From Sphingobacteriaceae bacterium (GTDB lineage Bacteria > Bacteroidota > Bacteroidia > B-17B0 > Aurantibacillaceae), in the NCBI GenBank assembly GCA_947453445.1, contig CANGGP010000001.1:62001-126000 (forward strand): a stretch of DNA of 64,000 nt, given 5' to 3'. Position numbers and translations under genes: made by a program. Of this stretch, positions 10,384 through 21,800 are shown in pieces (position 1 is the first letter of the stretch; each line of letters opens with the position of its first letter). A model generated the notes under the pieces. It had not been told where the DNA came from. It was given only the letters and a program-made list of their open reading frames with translations, and searched no databases.

Positions 10384-12120
10384 TTATTTTTTTATGGTGC
10401 TTAATTTACTGTGTTTTCTACTGTATAAAAAGTATATCAACAAACCGATTATTAACCAAGCCGAAAAATAAAGCCAGTTCTTATGTCCCAATTGTGACAA
10501 CATATAGAAACAGCAAATTAAGCCCAAGGCAGGAATCAAAGAAAACTTGTATTTATAGGCCATCACCGAAAAAACAGCAAAGCCAATAATAAAACTATAT
10601 GTTGGAATCTTATCAATACCCGCTTCAGAAAAAAGCACAAAATTTACGTTTGAATTTTTTGAAAAAATGGTTTCAAGGTGCTCAAAACACAACCAAGGCA
10701 CGGAGATTAAAAACAACAATGGAATGATGTATTTTGAATTGATGTATGGTGCCGCAAATTTTGGTTGATGTACTTGCGTTTTCATTTTTAATTTTAACAC
10801 GCCTCCGCAAACTAAACAAAATGCAAACAAGGTGCCTGCTGAACAAATATCAGTTACCATGTTGATGTCGACAAAAAATATAGGCACTGCCACCAAAACT
10901 CCTGTAATAATAGTTGAAAAAGAAGGTGTTTTATACTTCGGATGAATTTTTGAAAAAGCAGGCGGCAATAATCCGTCGCGACTCATGCTCATCCATATGC
11001 GCGGTTGGCCGAGTTGAAAAACCAACATCACGCTGGCCATCGCCACCACTGCACTCACGGCTACAACACCACCCAGCCATTGCAAGGAGGAAAATTTTTG
11101 AAATACAAAGGCCAAAGGATCTCCCACATTTAATTCGCTGTAATTCACCATGCCGGTAATGACCAGAGCAATGGCCACATACAGCACAGTGCAAATGATG
11201 ATTGAATATAAAATACCCCTTGGTAAATCACGCTGGGGATTTTTACACTCTTCGGCTGTTGTTGAAATCGCATCGAAACCGATGTAAGCAAAAAACACCG
11301 CACTAATACCCTTCAGCAAACCGCCAACACCATTGGGTAAAAAAGGATTCCAATTTTGAGTGTCGACAAAAAAAGCACCGACAAAAATAACCAAGAGCAC
11401 CACCACAATTTTTACAATCACCATGGCATTACTGGCATTGCGACTTTCTTTTATGCCTCGGTACACCAACATGGTGATTAAAATATTGATGATAATGGCG
11501 GGGAGGTCAAAAATCAATTTCATGCCAAGAAAATGCGGCGCATTCAAAAAAGCCAAATAGCCTTCTACTAAATTTGCTGTTTCGGTGCCGCTTTTTATGG
11601 CCGCCATATCAAGGCCTTCGCGCATGAGCGCAGCAACTTTATCAAAATTGTGTTTGGCTGTAAAATAATCCAAGCGCAACCATTCGGGCACAGCGTAAGG
11701 TGTTGTGTTTTCAATTAAACTTGTAAAATAATCACTCCAAGAAATGGCCACCGTTACATTGCCGATGGCATATTCCATAATTAAGGCCCAACCAATTATC
11801 CAAGCAAACAATTCGCCAAAGGCCACATAGCTGTATGTATAGGCGCTGCCACTCACCGGAATCAATGAAGCAAATTCAGCATAAGCAAAGGCTGCAAAGC
11901 TGCAGGCAAGGGCCGTGAAAATAAATAAGAATATCACACCCGGACCGCCATCTGCACTGGCTTTTCCGATGGTTGAAAAAATACCTGCGCCAATTATTGC
12001 CGCAATGCCAAACGCTGTTAAATCTTTTACACCAAGATGCTTTGCCAATGAGCCATGTGTATTTGCAAGTTCAGAGTGCTTAAGTATTTGTTCAACAGTT
12101 TTTTTTCGAAATAAACTCAT
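10384..12120 (-). CDS. amino acid permease (APC superfamily)
   Basis: GIAAIIGAGIFSTIG, about 12+ TM segments, AYIGFDAISTTAEE. Confidence 0.92.
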   Translation of the reverse strand: MSLFRKKTVEQILKHSELANTHGSLAKHLGVKDLTAFGIAAIIGAGIFSTIGKASADGGPGVIFLFIFTALACSFAAFAYAEFASLIPVSGSAYTYSYVAFGELFAWIIGWALIMEYAIGNVTVAISWSDYFTSLIENTTPYAVPEWLRLDYFTAKHNFDKVAALMREGLDMAAIKSGTETANLVEGYLAFLNAPHFLGMKLIFDLPAIIINILITMLVYRGIKESRNASNAMVIVKIVVVLLVIFVGAFFVDTQNWNPFLPNGVGGLLKGISAVFFAYIGFDAISTTAEECKNPQRDLPRGILYSIIICTVLYVAIALVITGMVNYSELNVGDPLAFVFQKFSSLQWLGGVVAVSAVVAMASVMLVFQLGQPRIWMSMSRDGLLPPAFSKIHPKYKTPSFSTIITGVLVAVPIFFVDINMVTDICSAGTLFAFCLVCGGVLKLKMKTQVHQPKFAAPYINSKYIIPLLFLISVPWLCFEHLETIFSKNSNVNFVLFSEAGIDKIPTYSFIIGFAVFSVMAYKYKFSLIPALGLICCFYMLSQLGHKNWLYFSAWLIIGLLIYFLYSRKHSKLSTIKK

Positions 12121-12156
12121 TGTAGTGTGAAGGCAACTAAATATACAAAGTATATT

Positions 12157-13674
12157 TTAATTACTTGGCTTTGTTTTTTTAAGATTAAACATTGGCAAAT
12201 AATACAAAACGGCAATAAAAACAAATGAAATAACGGGACTTCTGTACCTGTATATTGCCCCGCTGTTGGGTGTTGCCAAGCCTACCAAAAAACAAATACA
12301 CAAACAAATAAACAGCAATACGAGTGGGAAAAAATGTTCTTTTTTGCTTCGTATAAAATAATATAACAGCATGAAAAAGGCCAGCAAAACAGCTAGGTTT
12401 TCGCATGAAGCCAGCAATTGCATCAAGCCTTTAGCATTGGTAAACATTGGAAAAAATAAACTGTAGTAAAAGGAATGAACCAACATGTTAATGGCACCGC
12501 CTTGGTACGAAGAAATTTGAATGTTCGATTTACTTTCTTGAATGATGTACTTTAATTCATACACGCTCAAAGTGTCTTTGTTGGCTGCACAATACAAGGT
12601 ATCAAGATTTGCATTGTGCTCCCAATACATATAATTCACGTTTTTTCGGATGGTGTATAAATTTTTCTTGCCGCTTAATTTTACAATTTGACTACTGTCG
12701 TTTTTTAATCGCACGAAGGTATCACCATTGGCCAAAAAAATGCCGCCCTTGGCAACACCTGCAAATACACGTTGATGTTTTAAGGCCGCCTCCATTAAAC
12801 TACGTTGTTTAAAATGTTCTGAGGCAAAATTGGTGCTGAGTAAATAAACAAATACCGTTAAAAAGTACAAGGGCGTTTTATTCACGAAGCCAGATAAATA
12901 CTGAATAGCATAAAACAATGTAAAACAAAAAAAGGCAAACAATAAAAGATATGGTTTCAATAAACAGGCCATAAAAACAAATGGCAATATTTTAAACACA
13001 TCAAGTATAGACTTCTTCAAGATGAGTTCACGCGTTAAATAAATTAAATTACCAAGGATAAAAACAGTTAGGCCTTCCTTCAAAAGGGCACCGGTATAAA
13101 ACCATAAGGCTGGTACAAAACATAAAATCAAAAGTAGCGTCAATTCTTTACCTTGAAAATACAATTTGAATGAACGGAAAATCAGTTGAAGTCCAACAAA
13201 ACTTAAAAAACAGCTAAACAAGCCGTGTACAAAATAAGACTTAAATGCAATGAATTCGAACACACTGTGCACTCTAATCAATACGCGATTATCGTTGTAC
13301 AAATAATCTTTCACCGTGCCATTGTCCCAATTAAGGGTGTTTTTTAAACAAAATTCAAAATCATATGTCCCTGGAAAATCATTTTGTAAACCAAACAATA
13401 AACGCAAATAAAATCCAAAATCTTTTAATGCAGCCCTGTGAATGACCTGCACATCGTGGTAAAATTTACCTGCATCCAAATCTTCAATGCCACCGTATAG
13501 TTTTTTATACACCACAAAAAATACCGGAACAGCTAAGCTCTTGGCCAGAAAAATGTACATGTAATTTCTTTTGCTGATGTGCCCATCTGTAAAAAGGCCA
13601 AAGAAGCCATTTTCGTTGATGAGCCAGAGGATGATAATGAGATAAATAACAAATATGAGTGATGAAAGAATCAT
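12157..13674 (-). CDS. polytopic membrane protein, possible glycosyltransferase/polymerase-like
   Basis: 505-aa multi-TM ORF; no clear family signature. Confidence 0.6.
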   Translation of the reverse strand: MILSSLIFVIYLIIILWLINENGFFGLFTDGHISKRNYMYIFLAKSLAVPVFFVVYKKLYGGIEDLDAGKFYHDVQVIHRAALKDFGFYLRLLFGLQNDFPGTYDFEFCLKNTLNWDNGTVKDYLYNDNRVLIRVHSVFEFIAFKSYFVHGLFSCFLSFVGLQLIFRSFKLYFQGKELTLLLILCFVPALWFYTGALLKEGLTVFILGNLIYLTRELILKKSILDVFKILPFVFMACLLKPYLLLFAFFCFTLFYAIQYLSGFVNKTPLYFLTVFVYLLSTNFASEHFKQRSLMEAALKHQRVFAGVAKGGIFLANGDTFVRLKNDSSQIVKLSGKKNLYTIRKNVNYMYWEHNANLDTLYCAANKDTLSVYELKYIIQESKSNIQISSYQGGAINMLVHSFYYSLFFPMFTNAKGLMQLLASCENLAVLLAFFMLLYYFIRSKKEHFFPLVLLFICLCICFLVGLATPNSGAIYRYRSPVISFVFIAVLYYLPMFNLKKTKPSN

Positions 13675-13682
13675 TCCGGCGA

Positions 13683-14549
13683 TTATGTGTTGTTTACAAG
13701 GACCAAATATTTGTTTTGTGAATCAAACATAAATCGTGCGATTTTTTTAATGCCAAAGGCACTCAAGTCTAAATAAACTTCCCAAACATTTTTGTTCACC
13801 ACATAACGTAAAATTTTAGCGCCTTCTGATTTCATTAATCCCAACTGATTGTGCCAGTATGCATCTTCATTAATGCTTGGGTAGCTTGTAAATAATTTTG
13901 CTTTTTGTATGGTAAAATCATAAATATAAAAATCAACCTTGGCACTGTCTTTTATGCCATACAATAACTTATTTCGGTCAATCGTTTTAAAACCCCTTGT
14001 TGGGCTATTGCACAGCCATTTGTCTTCGCCTGTTTTTAACACATGCATACGCAAACTGTGTGGATCGGTGAGTTTGTAATATATTAAAGTGTCGTCGTTT
14101 AAATATTGATAATATCCTACAGAATCAAAATTATATTTTTTCAAAAACACACCGTCATTCGCATCCACATGGTGTATTTTTTGCGAGCTGTCGATTTCAA
14201 CAGCCACCAAGGATAGGCTCTTCCCATCGCGGCTCAGTTGCGGCGAATATTCACTTTCGGCGCTGTGCGTTAATCGGTTTTGTTTTTTTGATTTTAAATC
14301 ATAAGTGTATATATCGGCTTGTTTATCGTCGCGTACACTCACGTAATATATTTTTTTCTCATCTTTCGAAAAAGAAGGTTGGTTGTCGTACCCTTTTCGC
14401 TTGGTAATGTTTAATGAATCGTATAAACTAATTTGCCCTTGTTTATTGCTTTTAATTTTAAACAACCAAATATCACTTTCGGGCATTTGCGAAAATGCAA
14501 TGAAGCTTAACTGCATGAGCAGGTAGAAGAATAATTTATTTTTTTTCAT
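13683..14549 (-). CDS. secreted PD40/TolB-like beta-propeller protein
   Basis: Signal peptide; repeats such as YDNQPSFSKDEKKIYYVS and YSPQLSRDGKSLSLVAVE. Confidence 0.7.
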   Translation of the reverse strand: MKKNKLFFYLLMQLSFIAFSQMPESDIWLFKIKSNKQGQISLYDSLNITKRKGYDNQPSFSKDEKKIYYVSVRDDKQADIYTYDLKSKKQNRLTHSAESEYSPQLSRDGKSLSLVAVEIDSSQKIHHVDANDGVFLKKYNFDSVGYYQYLNDDTLIYYKLTDPHSLRMHVLKTGEDKWLCNSPTRGFKTIDRNKLLYGIKDSAKVDFYIYDFTIQKAKLFTSYPSINEDAYWHNQLGLMKSEGAKILRYVVNKNVWEVYLDLSAFGIKKIARFMFDSQNKYLVLVNNT

Positions 14550-15111
14550 TGAATTTAAAAAAGTGTCGATTCATGATTTGATAAACTATCACTGAAAAAA
14601 TAAGCCCGTCGATAAGGCCAAACAATATATCGGATGGATAATGGACGCCTAAATACATGCGGCTATAGGCAATGGTTAAAGGATAAATAAACAGCAACAA
14701 GCGCCATTTTTTATTTAACCAATGTAAACAAAGATAAAAAAATGCGGTAATGCCAAAGCCGTTAGCGGCATGAGAAGAAAAGAAACCGTATGTTCCGCCT
14801 TTGTAATTGTTTACTGTTTTAATTTGTGCTTGTATTTCGGTATTATGACTGGGCCGATAACGTTTCACGACATGTTTTACAAGGTTTGAACTTAAGTCGG
14901 TGCAAGCAATAACAATGGCCACGCCAATCACAATTTCAGCAGCTTTTTTGATAGCATATTTTTTGTAAAATGAAAATGCCAAAATAAAAACAAACAAATA
15001 CGTGTGCCACGATTCGCTCATTTGCCACATAAAAGTATCTAACAAAGGTGTGTGAAAGCCATTGATCTTTAAGAGAAGGTTGCGGTCTAACAACTCAAAA
15101 AATTGAATCAT
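14536..15111 (-). CDS. PAP2-family phosphatase
   Basis: KRYRPSHN, SSHAANGFG, SRMYLGVHYPSDILFG. Confidence 0.9.
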   Translation of the reverse strand: MIQFFELLDRNLLLKINGFHTPLLDTFMWQMSESWHTYLFVFILAFSFYKKYAIKKAAEIVIGVAIVIACTDLSSNLVKHVVKRYRPSHNTEIQAQIKTVNNYKGGTYGFFSSHAANGFGITAFFYLCLHWLNKKWRLLLFIYPLTIAYSRMYLGVHYPSDILFGLIDGLIFSVIVYQIMNRHFFKFNEKK

Positions 15112-15144
15112 TTTTAAAAGTACGAATAAATACCCAACAACAGT

Positions 15145-16548
15145 TTAATGACTCAAGCTGCCTTGAAGAATGTGCTGTTGCGCCTCTGTTTCTTTGGCAA
15201 TGGCACCAAATCCGCCCAACACATCGAGTAAGTTTTTAAAGCCTTTGGCTTTTAAAATCGAAATGCTCACCATACTCCTGTATCCGCCTGCACAATGAAT
15301 GCTATAAGCAGCATTTTTGTCCATGTCATCGGCCCAATCGTTGATAAAATCCAATGGTTTATTTTCAGCCAAACTTAAATGCGCTGAATCAAATTCACCG
15401 GGACGGCGTACATCTAAAGTTTTTGATTGTTGATACTGTGATTTTAAAAATACTTCTGCACTGATGCTGTTCACATGGTCGGTTTTTTTACCGGCTTTTA
15501 TCCAAGATTCAAATCCGCCTTTTAAATAACCAATACAATTGTCGTAACCAACTCTCGATAAACGTTTCACTGCTTCTGATTCACGGCCTTCGGGACAAAC
15601 AACAATAATTTTGGTTTGAAGGTCTTTAATTACATTGCCAACCCAAGGGGCAAATTGCCCATCTAAGCCAATAAAAATTGAATTCGGAATATGTGCTTGC
15701 CCAAATTCTTCAGGCTTTCTTACATCCAGCACAATGGTATTTGCATCCTGACTTAATTTTTCTAAGGTATCAGCATCAAATCCTTTGGAGCCTTTCTCAA
15801 GCACTTCGTCGTATTTTTGATAGCCCGATTTATTTAAAAGTGCGTTTTTGGCGAAATATTGCGGAGCCGGCAAAATACCGGTGGTAAGTTCTTTTACAAA
15901 GTCTTCTTCCGAAATATTTGATAAAGCGTAATTGGTTTTTTTCTGATTGCCCAAGGTGTCGCTTGTTTCTTTGCTCATGTTTTTACCACAGGCCGATCCT
16001 GCGCCATGGGCCGGATAAACAATTACATCATCTGCCAAAGGCATTATTTTTTCTCTTAAACTTTTATATAACAATTTGGCCAAATCTTCTTGCGTTAAGT
16101 CTGATTTTATAGCCAAATCGGGCCTTCCCACATCACCAATAAATAAAGTATCACCCGTAAAAATGCAAAGATCCTTCCCACTTTCATCTTTTAATAAAAA
16201 TGTACACGATTCCATAGTATGGCCCGGGGTATGCAAAACCTCAATACTTAAACCGCCAACTTTAAAAATTTCATGGTCTTTGGCAGTGTAACTTTTATAT
16301 GTCGTTTGGGCGTTCGGACCAAAAACAATCTCTGCACCGGTAGCATTGGCCAAATCAACATGACCACTCACAAAATCAGCGTGGAAATGGGTTTCGAAAA
16401 TGTATTTTAATTGGTCGTTGTTTTGCTTTAGCATGTCGAGGTAAGGAGCGGTTTCCCGCAAAGGGTCAATAATGGCCGCCTCACCATCGTGTGAAATATA
16501 ATAAGCGCCTTGTGCAAGGCAGTTGGTGTATAATTGCTCAATCTTCAT
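15145..16548 (-). CDS. MBL-fold hydrolase with two C-terminal rhodanese domains (persulfide dioxygenase-like)
   Basis: THFHADFVSGH, HTPGHTMES, FTGDTLFIGDVGRPDL, YPAHGAGSACG; rhodanese loops CPEGRES and CAGGYRS. Confidence 0.92.
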   Translation of the reverse strand: MKIEQLYTNCLAQGAYYISHDGEAAIIDPLRETAPYLDMLKQNNDQLKYIFETHFHADFVSGHVDLANATGAEIVFGPNAQTTYKSYTAKDHEIFKVGGLSIEVLHTPGHTMESCTFLLKDESGKDLCIFTGDTLFIGDVGRPDLAIKSDLTQEDLAKLLYKSLREKIMPLADDVIVYPAHGAGSACGKNMSKETSDTLGNQKKTNYALSNISEEDFVKELTTGILPAPQYFAKNALLNKSGYQKYDEVLEKGSKGFDADTLEKLSQDANTIVLDVRKPEEFGQAHIPNSIFIGLDGQFAPWVGNVIKDLQTKIIVVCPEGRESEAVKRLSRVGYDNCIGYLKGGFESWIKAGKKTDHVNSISAEVFLKSQYQQSKTLDVRRPGEFDSAHLSLAENKPLDFINDWADDMDKNAAYSIHCAGGYRSMVSISILKAKGFKNLLDVLGGFGAIAKETEAQQHILQGSLSH

Positions 16549-16632
16549 AAACCAAAAGTAGCATAATATTAAGAAACCAAAAATCGAAAAATAGGAGGAA
16601 TATCGTTAAATTTGCCCATTAGTCAGCATCAT

Positions 16633-17055
16633 ATGAGCACAAACAAGAGTATTGAATCATCCAAAGCGCCTGAACCGGTAGGCTTATATCCACATGCACG
16701 TCGCGTGGGAAATTTATTGTTTTTAAGCGGGGTTGGTCCGCGCGAAAAGGGCAGTAAAAAGATCCCGGGCGTTGAACTCGATGCCAACAACCAAATTATC
16801 AGCTATGATATTGCGGCACAATGCCACAGCGTTTTTAGGAATATTCGCTATATTTTGGAAGATTCGGGCAGTAGTTGGGATAAAATTGTGGATGTAACGG
16901 TGTTTTTGACCAATATGAAGGACGATTTTCCGATTTATAATAAAATTTGGGCCGAATATTTCAAAGAAAACCCGCCTTGTCGCACCACTATTGAGATTAA
17001 TAAGCTTCCAACCCCAATTGCCATCGAATTAAAAGTGATGGCCACCATCGATTAA
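16633..17055 (+). CDS. RidA-family protein
   Basis: APEPVGLYPHARRVGNLLFLSGVGPRE; ATG at 16633 preferred because the upstream TTG overlaps a -7-like element. Confidence 0.9.
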   Translation: MSTNKSIESSKAPEPVGLYPHARRVGNLLFLSGVGPREKGSKKIPGVELDANNQIISYDIAAQCHSVFRNIRYILEDSGSSWDKIVDVTVFLTNMKDDFPIYNKIWAEYFKENPPCRTTIEINKLPTPIAIELKVMATID

Positions 17056-17157
17056 AAGCCGCCCTGTTTTCACCTTTTGTCAAAAACTATTGCTTTTTTG
17101 TTGAAAATTTAACATTTATAAAATTTTTTTTATATCTTTAAACCAAACTAAGTCAAT

Positions 17158-17994
17158 ATGATAATTAAGGATAATCAGACTATTTTAATTCCAATTGATT
17201 TTTCTAAGCAATCTTATTTTTCTGTAAAGCAAACATACAACTTGGCAAGATACACCAAGTCGAAGTTAATGCTTTTGCATGTTTCCGATAAAGGAGGAAC
17301 CGAAAGATCAGATGAATTGGTAAAATTGGCGAATGCAACAAGAGAAGAAACCGGACTTGAAGTTGGAACCAAAATAATGACAGGCGAACTCTATTCCACC
17401 ATTAACAAAGTGGCTGAAGAAATCGATGCTTCTTTAACCGTAATTGCTTTAGAAGAAAATGCCAAATTTAAAAGTGGTATGTTCAGCACTGCCATGACCA
17501 TTCCAAAATTTTTGGTTTCTAGTCCTTGCCCTGTAATTACCATGCGTTCAACCGATTTGCGAGATGGCTGCCAAAACATTGTGATGCCTTTTGACTTAAG
17601 CGCCGAAAGCCGCGAAAAAGTATCGTATGCCGTTCAATTGGCGCGATTGTATAAATCTGATATCCGTATTGTTTCAATATTTAAACCCAATGATGAAGAG
17701 TATGAAAACAAATTGTTCCCATACTTGCAACAAGTAAAAAAATTCATTAAAACCGAAGGTGTAAGTTGTACAAACCGCTCTTTACCAAGCAACACGCCTG
17801 CTGAAGCCATTGTTGAATACGCCATTAAAAACGAATGTGATTTAATCATTCAAATTAATCAGCGCGATTTAACCATTGGCGAAAAAATGAACGGCACCGT
17901 TGGTCACAAGGTTGTGGAGTTAAGTCCTATTCCTGTTCTAAATGTGAATCCAATGAAACGCGAAAGCATGAGCCACTTTAGCAGTGGTATGTAA
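17158..17994 (+). CDS. universal stress protein (UspA family)
   Basis: ILIPIDFSKQSYFSVKQ and a second Usp-like half. Confidence 0.85.
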   Translation: MIIKDNQTILIPIDFSKQSYFSVKQTYNLARYTKSKLMLLHVSDKGGTERSDELVKLANATREETGLEVGTKIMTGELYSTINKVAEEIDASLTVIALEENAKFKSGMFSTAMTIPKFLVSSPCPVITMRSTDLRDGCQNIVMPFDLSAESREKVSYAVQLARLYKSDIRIVSIFKPNDEEYENKLFPYLQQVKKFIKTEGVSCTNRSLPSNTPAEAIVEYAIKNECDLIIQINQRDLTIGEKMNGTVGHKVVELSPIPVLNVNPMKRESMSHFSSGM

Positions 17995-17999
17995 TTTGT

Positions 18000-18734
18000 T
18001 TATTTAATGGGCGCTAAATAATACGCCAAACGTAAGCCTACGTAATTTCCTTTATTGCCAAATTGGTGCATGTACTCCTTGCCGTCGATGCTATATTTCA
18101 CCGTAGCTCTTGTATTTTGAGCAAAGCCATAATTAAACAATAAACTGCAATTCAAAATTCCGCCATGTTTTAAAATCTTTTCCCTGCCTACCGAAAAACG
18201 GAAAGTTGGAAATAAGGAATGGCTTAGCTTAACATCGCTGGTAAAGTAATTAATTGAACTATTCACTTCTTTATCGGCATTGTAGGTGCCACCGGTGCTG
18301 GCACTGCCTTGTAAGTTCTGTGTAAAACCTGCGCCAACTATCCACTTTGTTTGTTTGCAATTGGGGTCAAATTTGTAATGAATCATAAACGGAATTTCCA
18401 CTGTACCGATGTCGTTTTTTAAAACTGCACGCCTGCTGTCGGGATTTAAAAGCGAATAATTTTGTGACAAAGAAAATTCAAAACCATAGCCACTGAAACC
18501 AAATCCGGTCAACAACATCCAATGCTGATTATAATCATATCTGGCAAAAAAATTCAAACCGGCCGCACCGGCATTGTGTTGTTCAAACTTGGCATCGGCC
18601 ACAGCATCTCCGCCAATTAATTTGGCACCGTTGCCCTGAAAGCCAAACTGGGCGCCGATTCGCCACACATCGCTTTCTTGTGCATGGCTCAAAAAACCAA
18701 TGATTGTGAAAATGGTGAAGATGGATTTTTTCAT
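18000..18734 (-). CDS. outer-membrane beta-barrel protein
   Basis: Signal peptide, porin-like beta pattern, C-terminal GLRLAYYLAPIK. Confidence 0.65.
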   Translation of the reverse strand: MKKSIFTIFTIIGFLSHAQESDVWRIGAQFGFQGNGAKLIGGDAVADAKFEQHNAGAAGLNFFARYDYNQHWMLLTGFGFSGYGFEFSLSQNYSLLNPDSRRAVLKNDIGTVEIPFMIHYKFDPNCKQTKWIVGAGFTQNLQGSASTGGTYNADKEVNSSINYFTSDVKLSHSLFPTFRFSVGREKILKHGGILNCSLLFNYGFAQNTRATVKYSIDGKEYMHQFGNKGNYVGLRLAYYLAPIK

Positions 18735-18877
18735 GTTTCTAATTTTGATGATTAAAATTAAAGCAAAGGATCGTTTTTTGCTAATTTTTAACGTATCAAA
18801 GCCCTTATTTTGCTCATCTTTTTTTATTAAATTCGCTCTCCTTTTTTCATACTGTTATGAAGCTAAGGACTAAACAA

Positions 18878-21800
18878 ATGAGCAGATATCCTGAATATAA
18901 AAAGTTAGATTTATCACAAATTTCAAAAGATGTATTGAAGTTCTGGCAAGAAGACAAAACATTTGAGAAATCAATCAACAGTCGTCCTGCAAATCAACCT
19001 TGGGTTTTTTATGAAGGTCCGCCCAGCGCCAACGGCATGCCGGGAATTCACCATGTAATGGCACGTGCCATTAAGGATATTTTTTGCCGCTTTAAAACCT
19101 TACAAGGTTATCAAGTAAAACGCAAGGCCGGCTGGGATACACACGGCTTACCCATTGAACTGGGTGTTGAAAAGGCTTTGGGCATTACCAAAGAAGACAT
19201 CGGCAATAAAAACAGTCCCAAATATATTTCAGTTGAAGATTACAATCTCGCTTGCCGTAAGGAAGTGATGAAATACACCGACAAGTGGGAAGAACTTACT
19301 GCCCAAATGGGTTATTGGGTAGATATGTCGGACCCTTACATCACCTACGACAACAAATACATTGAAAGTGTTTGGTGGTTGCTGGGCAATCTTTACAAAA
19401 ATAATTTATTGTACAAAGGCTACACCATTCAACCATACTCACCTGCGGCCGGTACCGGACTTTCTTCACACGAGTTAAATCAACCGGGTTGTTACCGCGA
19501 TGTGAAAGATAGAACCGCTGTGGTGCAATTTGCCGTTTCAGATCCAAAGGCCTTTGCCCAAAAATTGCAAATGCCGGAAATTAAAAGTCCATTGTATTTC
19601 TTGGCATGGACCACCACACCATGGACTTTACCTTCGAACACAGCTTTGGCTGTTGGAAAAGACATTGTTTATGTGTTGGTAGAAAGTTTTAATCCCAATA
19701 GCGGCAATTTGCAAACCGTTATATTGGCACAAGAATTAGTAGCCAAATATTTTAACGAAAAACATGCCGATTTAAAATTTGAAGATTACAAACCAGGCGA
19801 CAAAAACATCCCATTTAAAATCATAGGTCATTGCCGCGGCGCTGATTTGGCGGGCATTAAATACGAACAATTATTGCCCTTCGTTAAACCCGAGGGCGAT
19901 GCCTTCAAGGTGTTGCTGGGTGATTTTGTAACCACCACCGATGGTACAGGCATTGTGCACATTGCGCCTAGTTTTGGTGCCGACGATTTTAAAGTGGCCA
20001 AACAAAACAATGTGGCTGCGCTCACTTTGGTTGATAAGCGCGGAAAGTTCGCTCCTGAAGTGCAAGATGGTGTGTTTTTATACGGCGAGGAATATGTAAA
20101 AGAAGCTTATTTAACTGAAGAGGAGAAAAGCGTAGAATTTAAAAAACAAAAACAAATTTTAGAAGCTACCGGTAAGATAAAAGAGCTAAAAGCATACTTG
20201 AGTGTTGATGAGCGCATCGTTTTGAAACTACAGGAAGAAGGTAAATTATTTAAAAAGGAAAGCTACGAACACAGTTACCCGCATTGCTGGCGAACCGATA
20301 AGCCGGTATTATATTATCCTTTAGACAGTTGGTTTATTCGCTCAACCGACATGAAAGACCGCATGATTGCTTTGAACAAAACCATTCAATGGAAACCCGA
20401 AGCAACAGGCACCGGACGATTCGGTAATTGGTTAGAAAATTTAAATGATTGGAATTTATCACGTTCGCGTTTTTGGGGTATCCCAATTCCGATATGGACC
20501 AGTGAAGATGGAACAGAGCAAATCATTATCAGCAGCGCAGAAGAATTAAAGTCACAAATAGAAAACGCCATTAGCAAGGGATACATGAAGGACAATCCTT
20601 TACAATCATTTGTGCCGGGTAATTTTTCAAGCGACAATTACAACACATTTGATTTACACAAGCCTTATGCCGATTCAATTGTGCTTGAAAAAAACGGTAA
20701 AAAACTATTCCGTGAGCCCGATTTAATTGATGTTTGGTTCGATAGTGGCGCCATGCCTTATGCCCAGTTGCATTATCCTTTTGAAAACAAAAGTTTAATC
20801 GACGATAAAAAATATTTCCCTGCTGATTTTATTGCCGAAGGGGTTGATCAAACAAGGGGTTGGTTTTTTACTTTACATGCCATTGCCAGCATGAATTTTA
20901 ATTCGGTGGCATATAAAAATGTTGTCTCAAATGGTTTGGTGCTCGATAAAAACGGCAACAAAATGAGCAAACGTTTGGGCAATGCTGTAGATCCTTTTCA
21001 AACCCTCGAAAAATATGGTGCCGATGCTACACGTTGGTACATGATTGCCAATGCGGCGCCTTGGGATAATTTAAAATTCGACACCGAAGGCATTGCCGAA
21101 GTGCAAAGAAAATTATTTGGAACACTTTACAATACCTATGGGTTTTTTGCCCTTTACGCCAATGTAGATCATTATACAGCCGATGATAATGCTGATTTAA
21201 TCAATGATAGAACTGAATTGGATAAGTGGATCATTTCAAAATTGGAAACACTCATCGAAGAAGTAACACAGCGCCTTGAAGAGTTTGAACCTCATCGTGC
21301 AGCAAGGGCCATTGAGGAATTTGTGGATGAACATTTAAGCAATTGGTATGTAAGATTATCGCGCCGTCGTTTTTGGAAAGGCGAAATGAGCAAAGATAAA
21401 GAAGCTGCCTACCATACCCTTTACACCTGTTTAAAAACGGTGTCGCAGTTAATGAGTCCTATTGCGCCATTTTTTGCCGATTGGTTGTATCAAAACCTAA
21501 GCAACGAAAAAAAATCGGTGCACTTAACAAATATGCCCTTGGTTCAAAAAGCCTTGCAAGATAAGGCATTGGAAGAACGAATGGATTTGGCCCAACGCAT
21601 CACCTCGATGGTGTTGTCGATTCGTAAAAAAGAAAACTTAAGGGTTCGTCAACCTTTACAAGGCATTCAAATTCCAATTTTAGATAAATCATTTCAAGAT
21701 AAAATTGAGGCTGTAAAAACCTTGATATTAAATGAAGTAAATGTAAAAAACATTGAATTTGTAGATGAAAGCAGCACCCAAATCATTAAAAATTTGAAGT

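Noticed and set aside
10914-11194. Alternative-frame ORFs within the amino acid permease, considered as a frameshift
   Set aside because: The 578-aa permease frame is continuous with all expected TM segments, so no frameshift is needed
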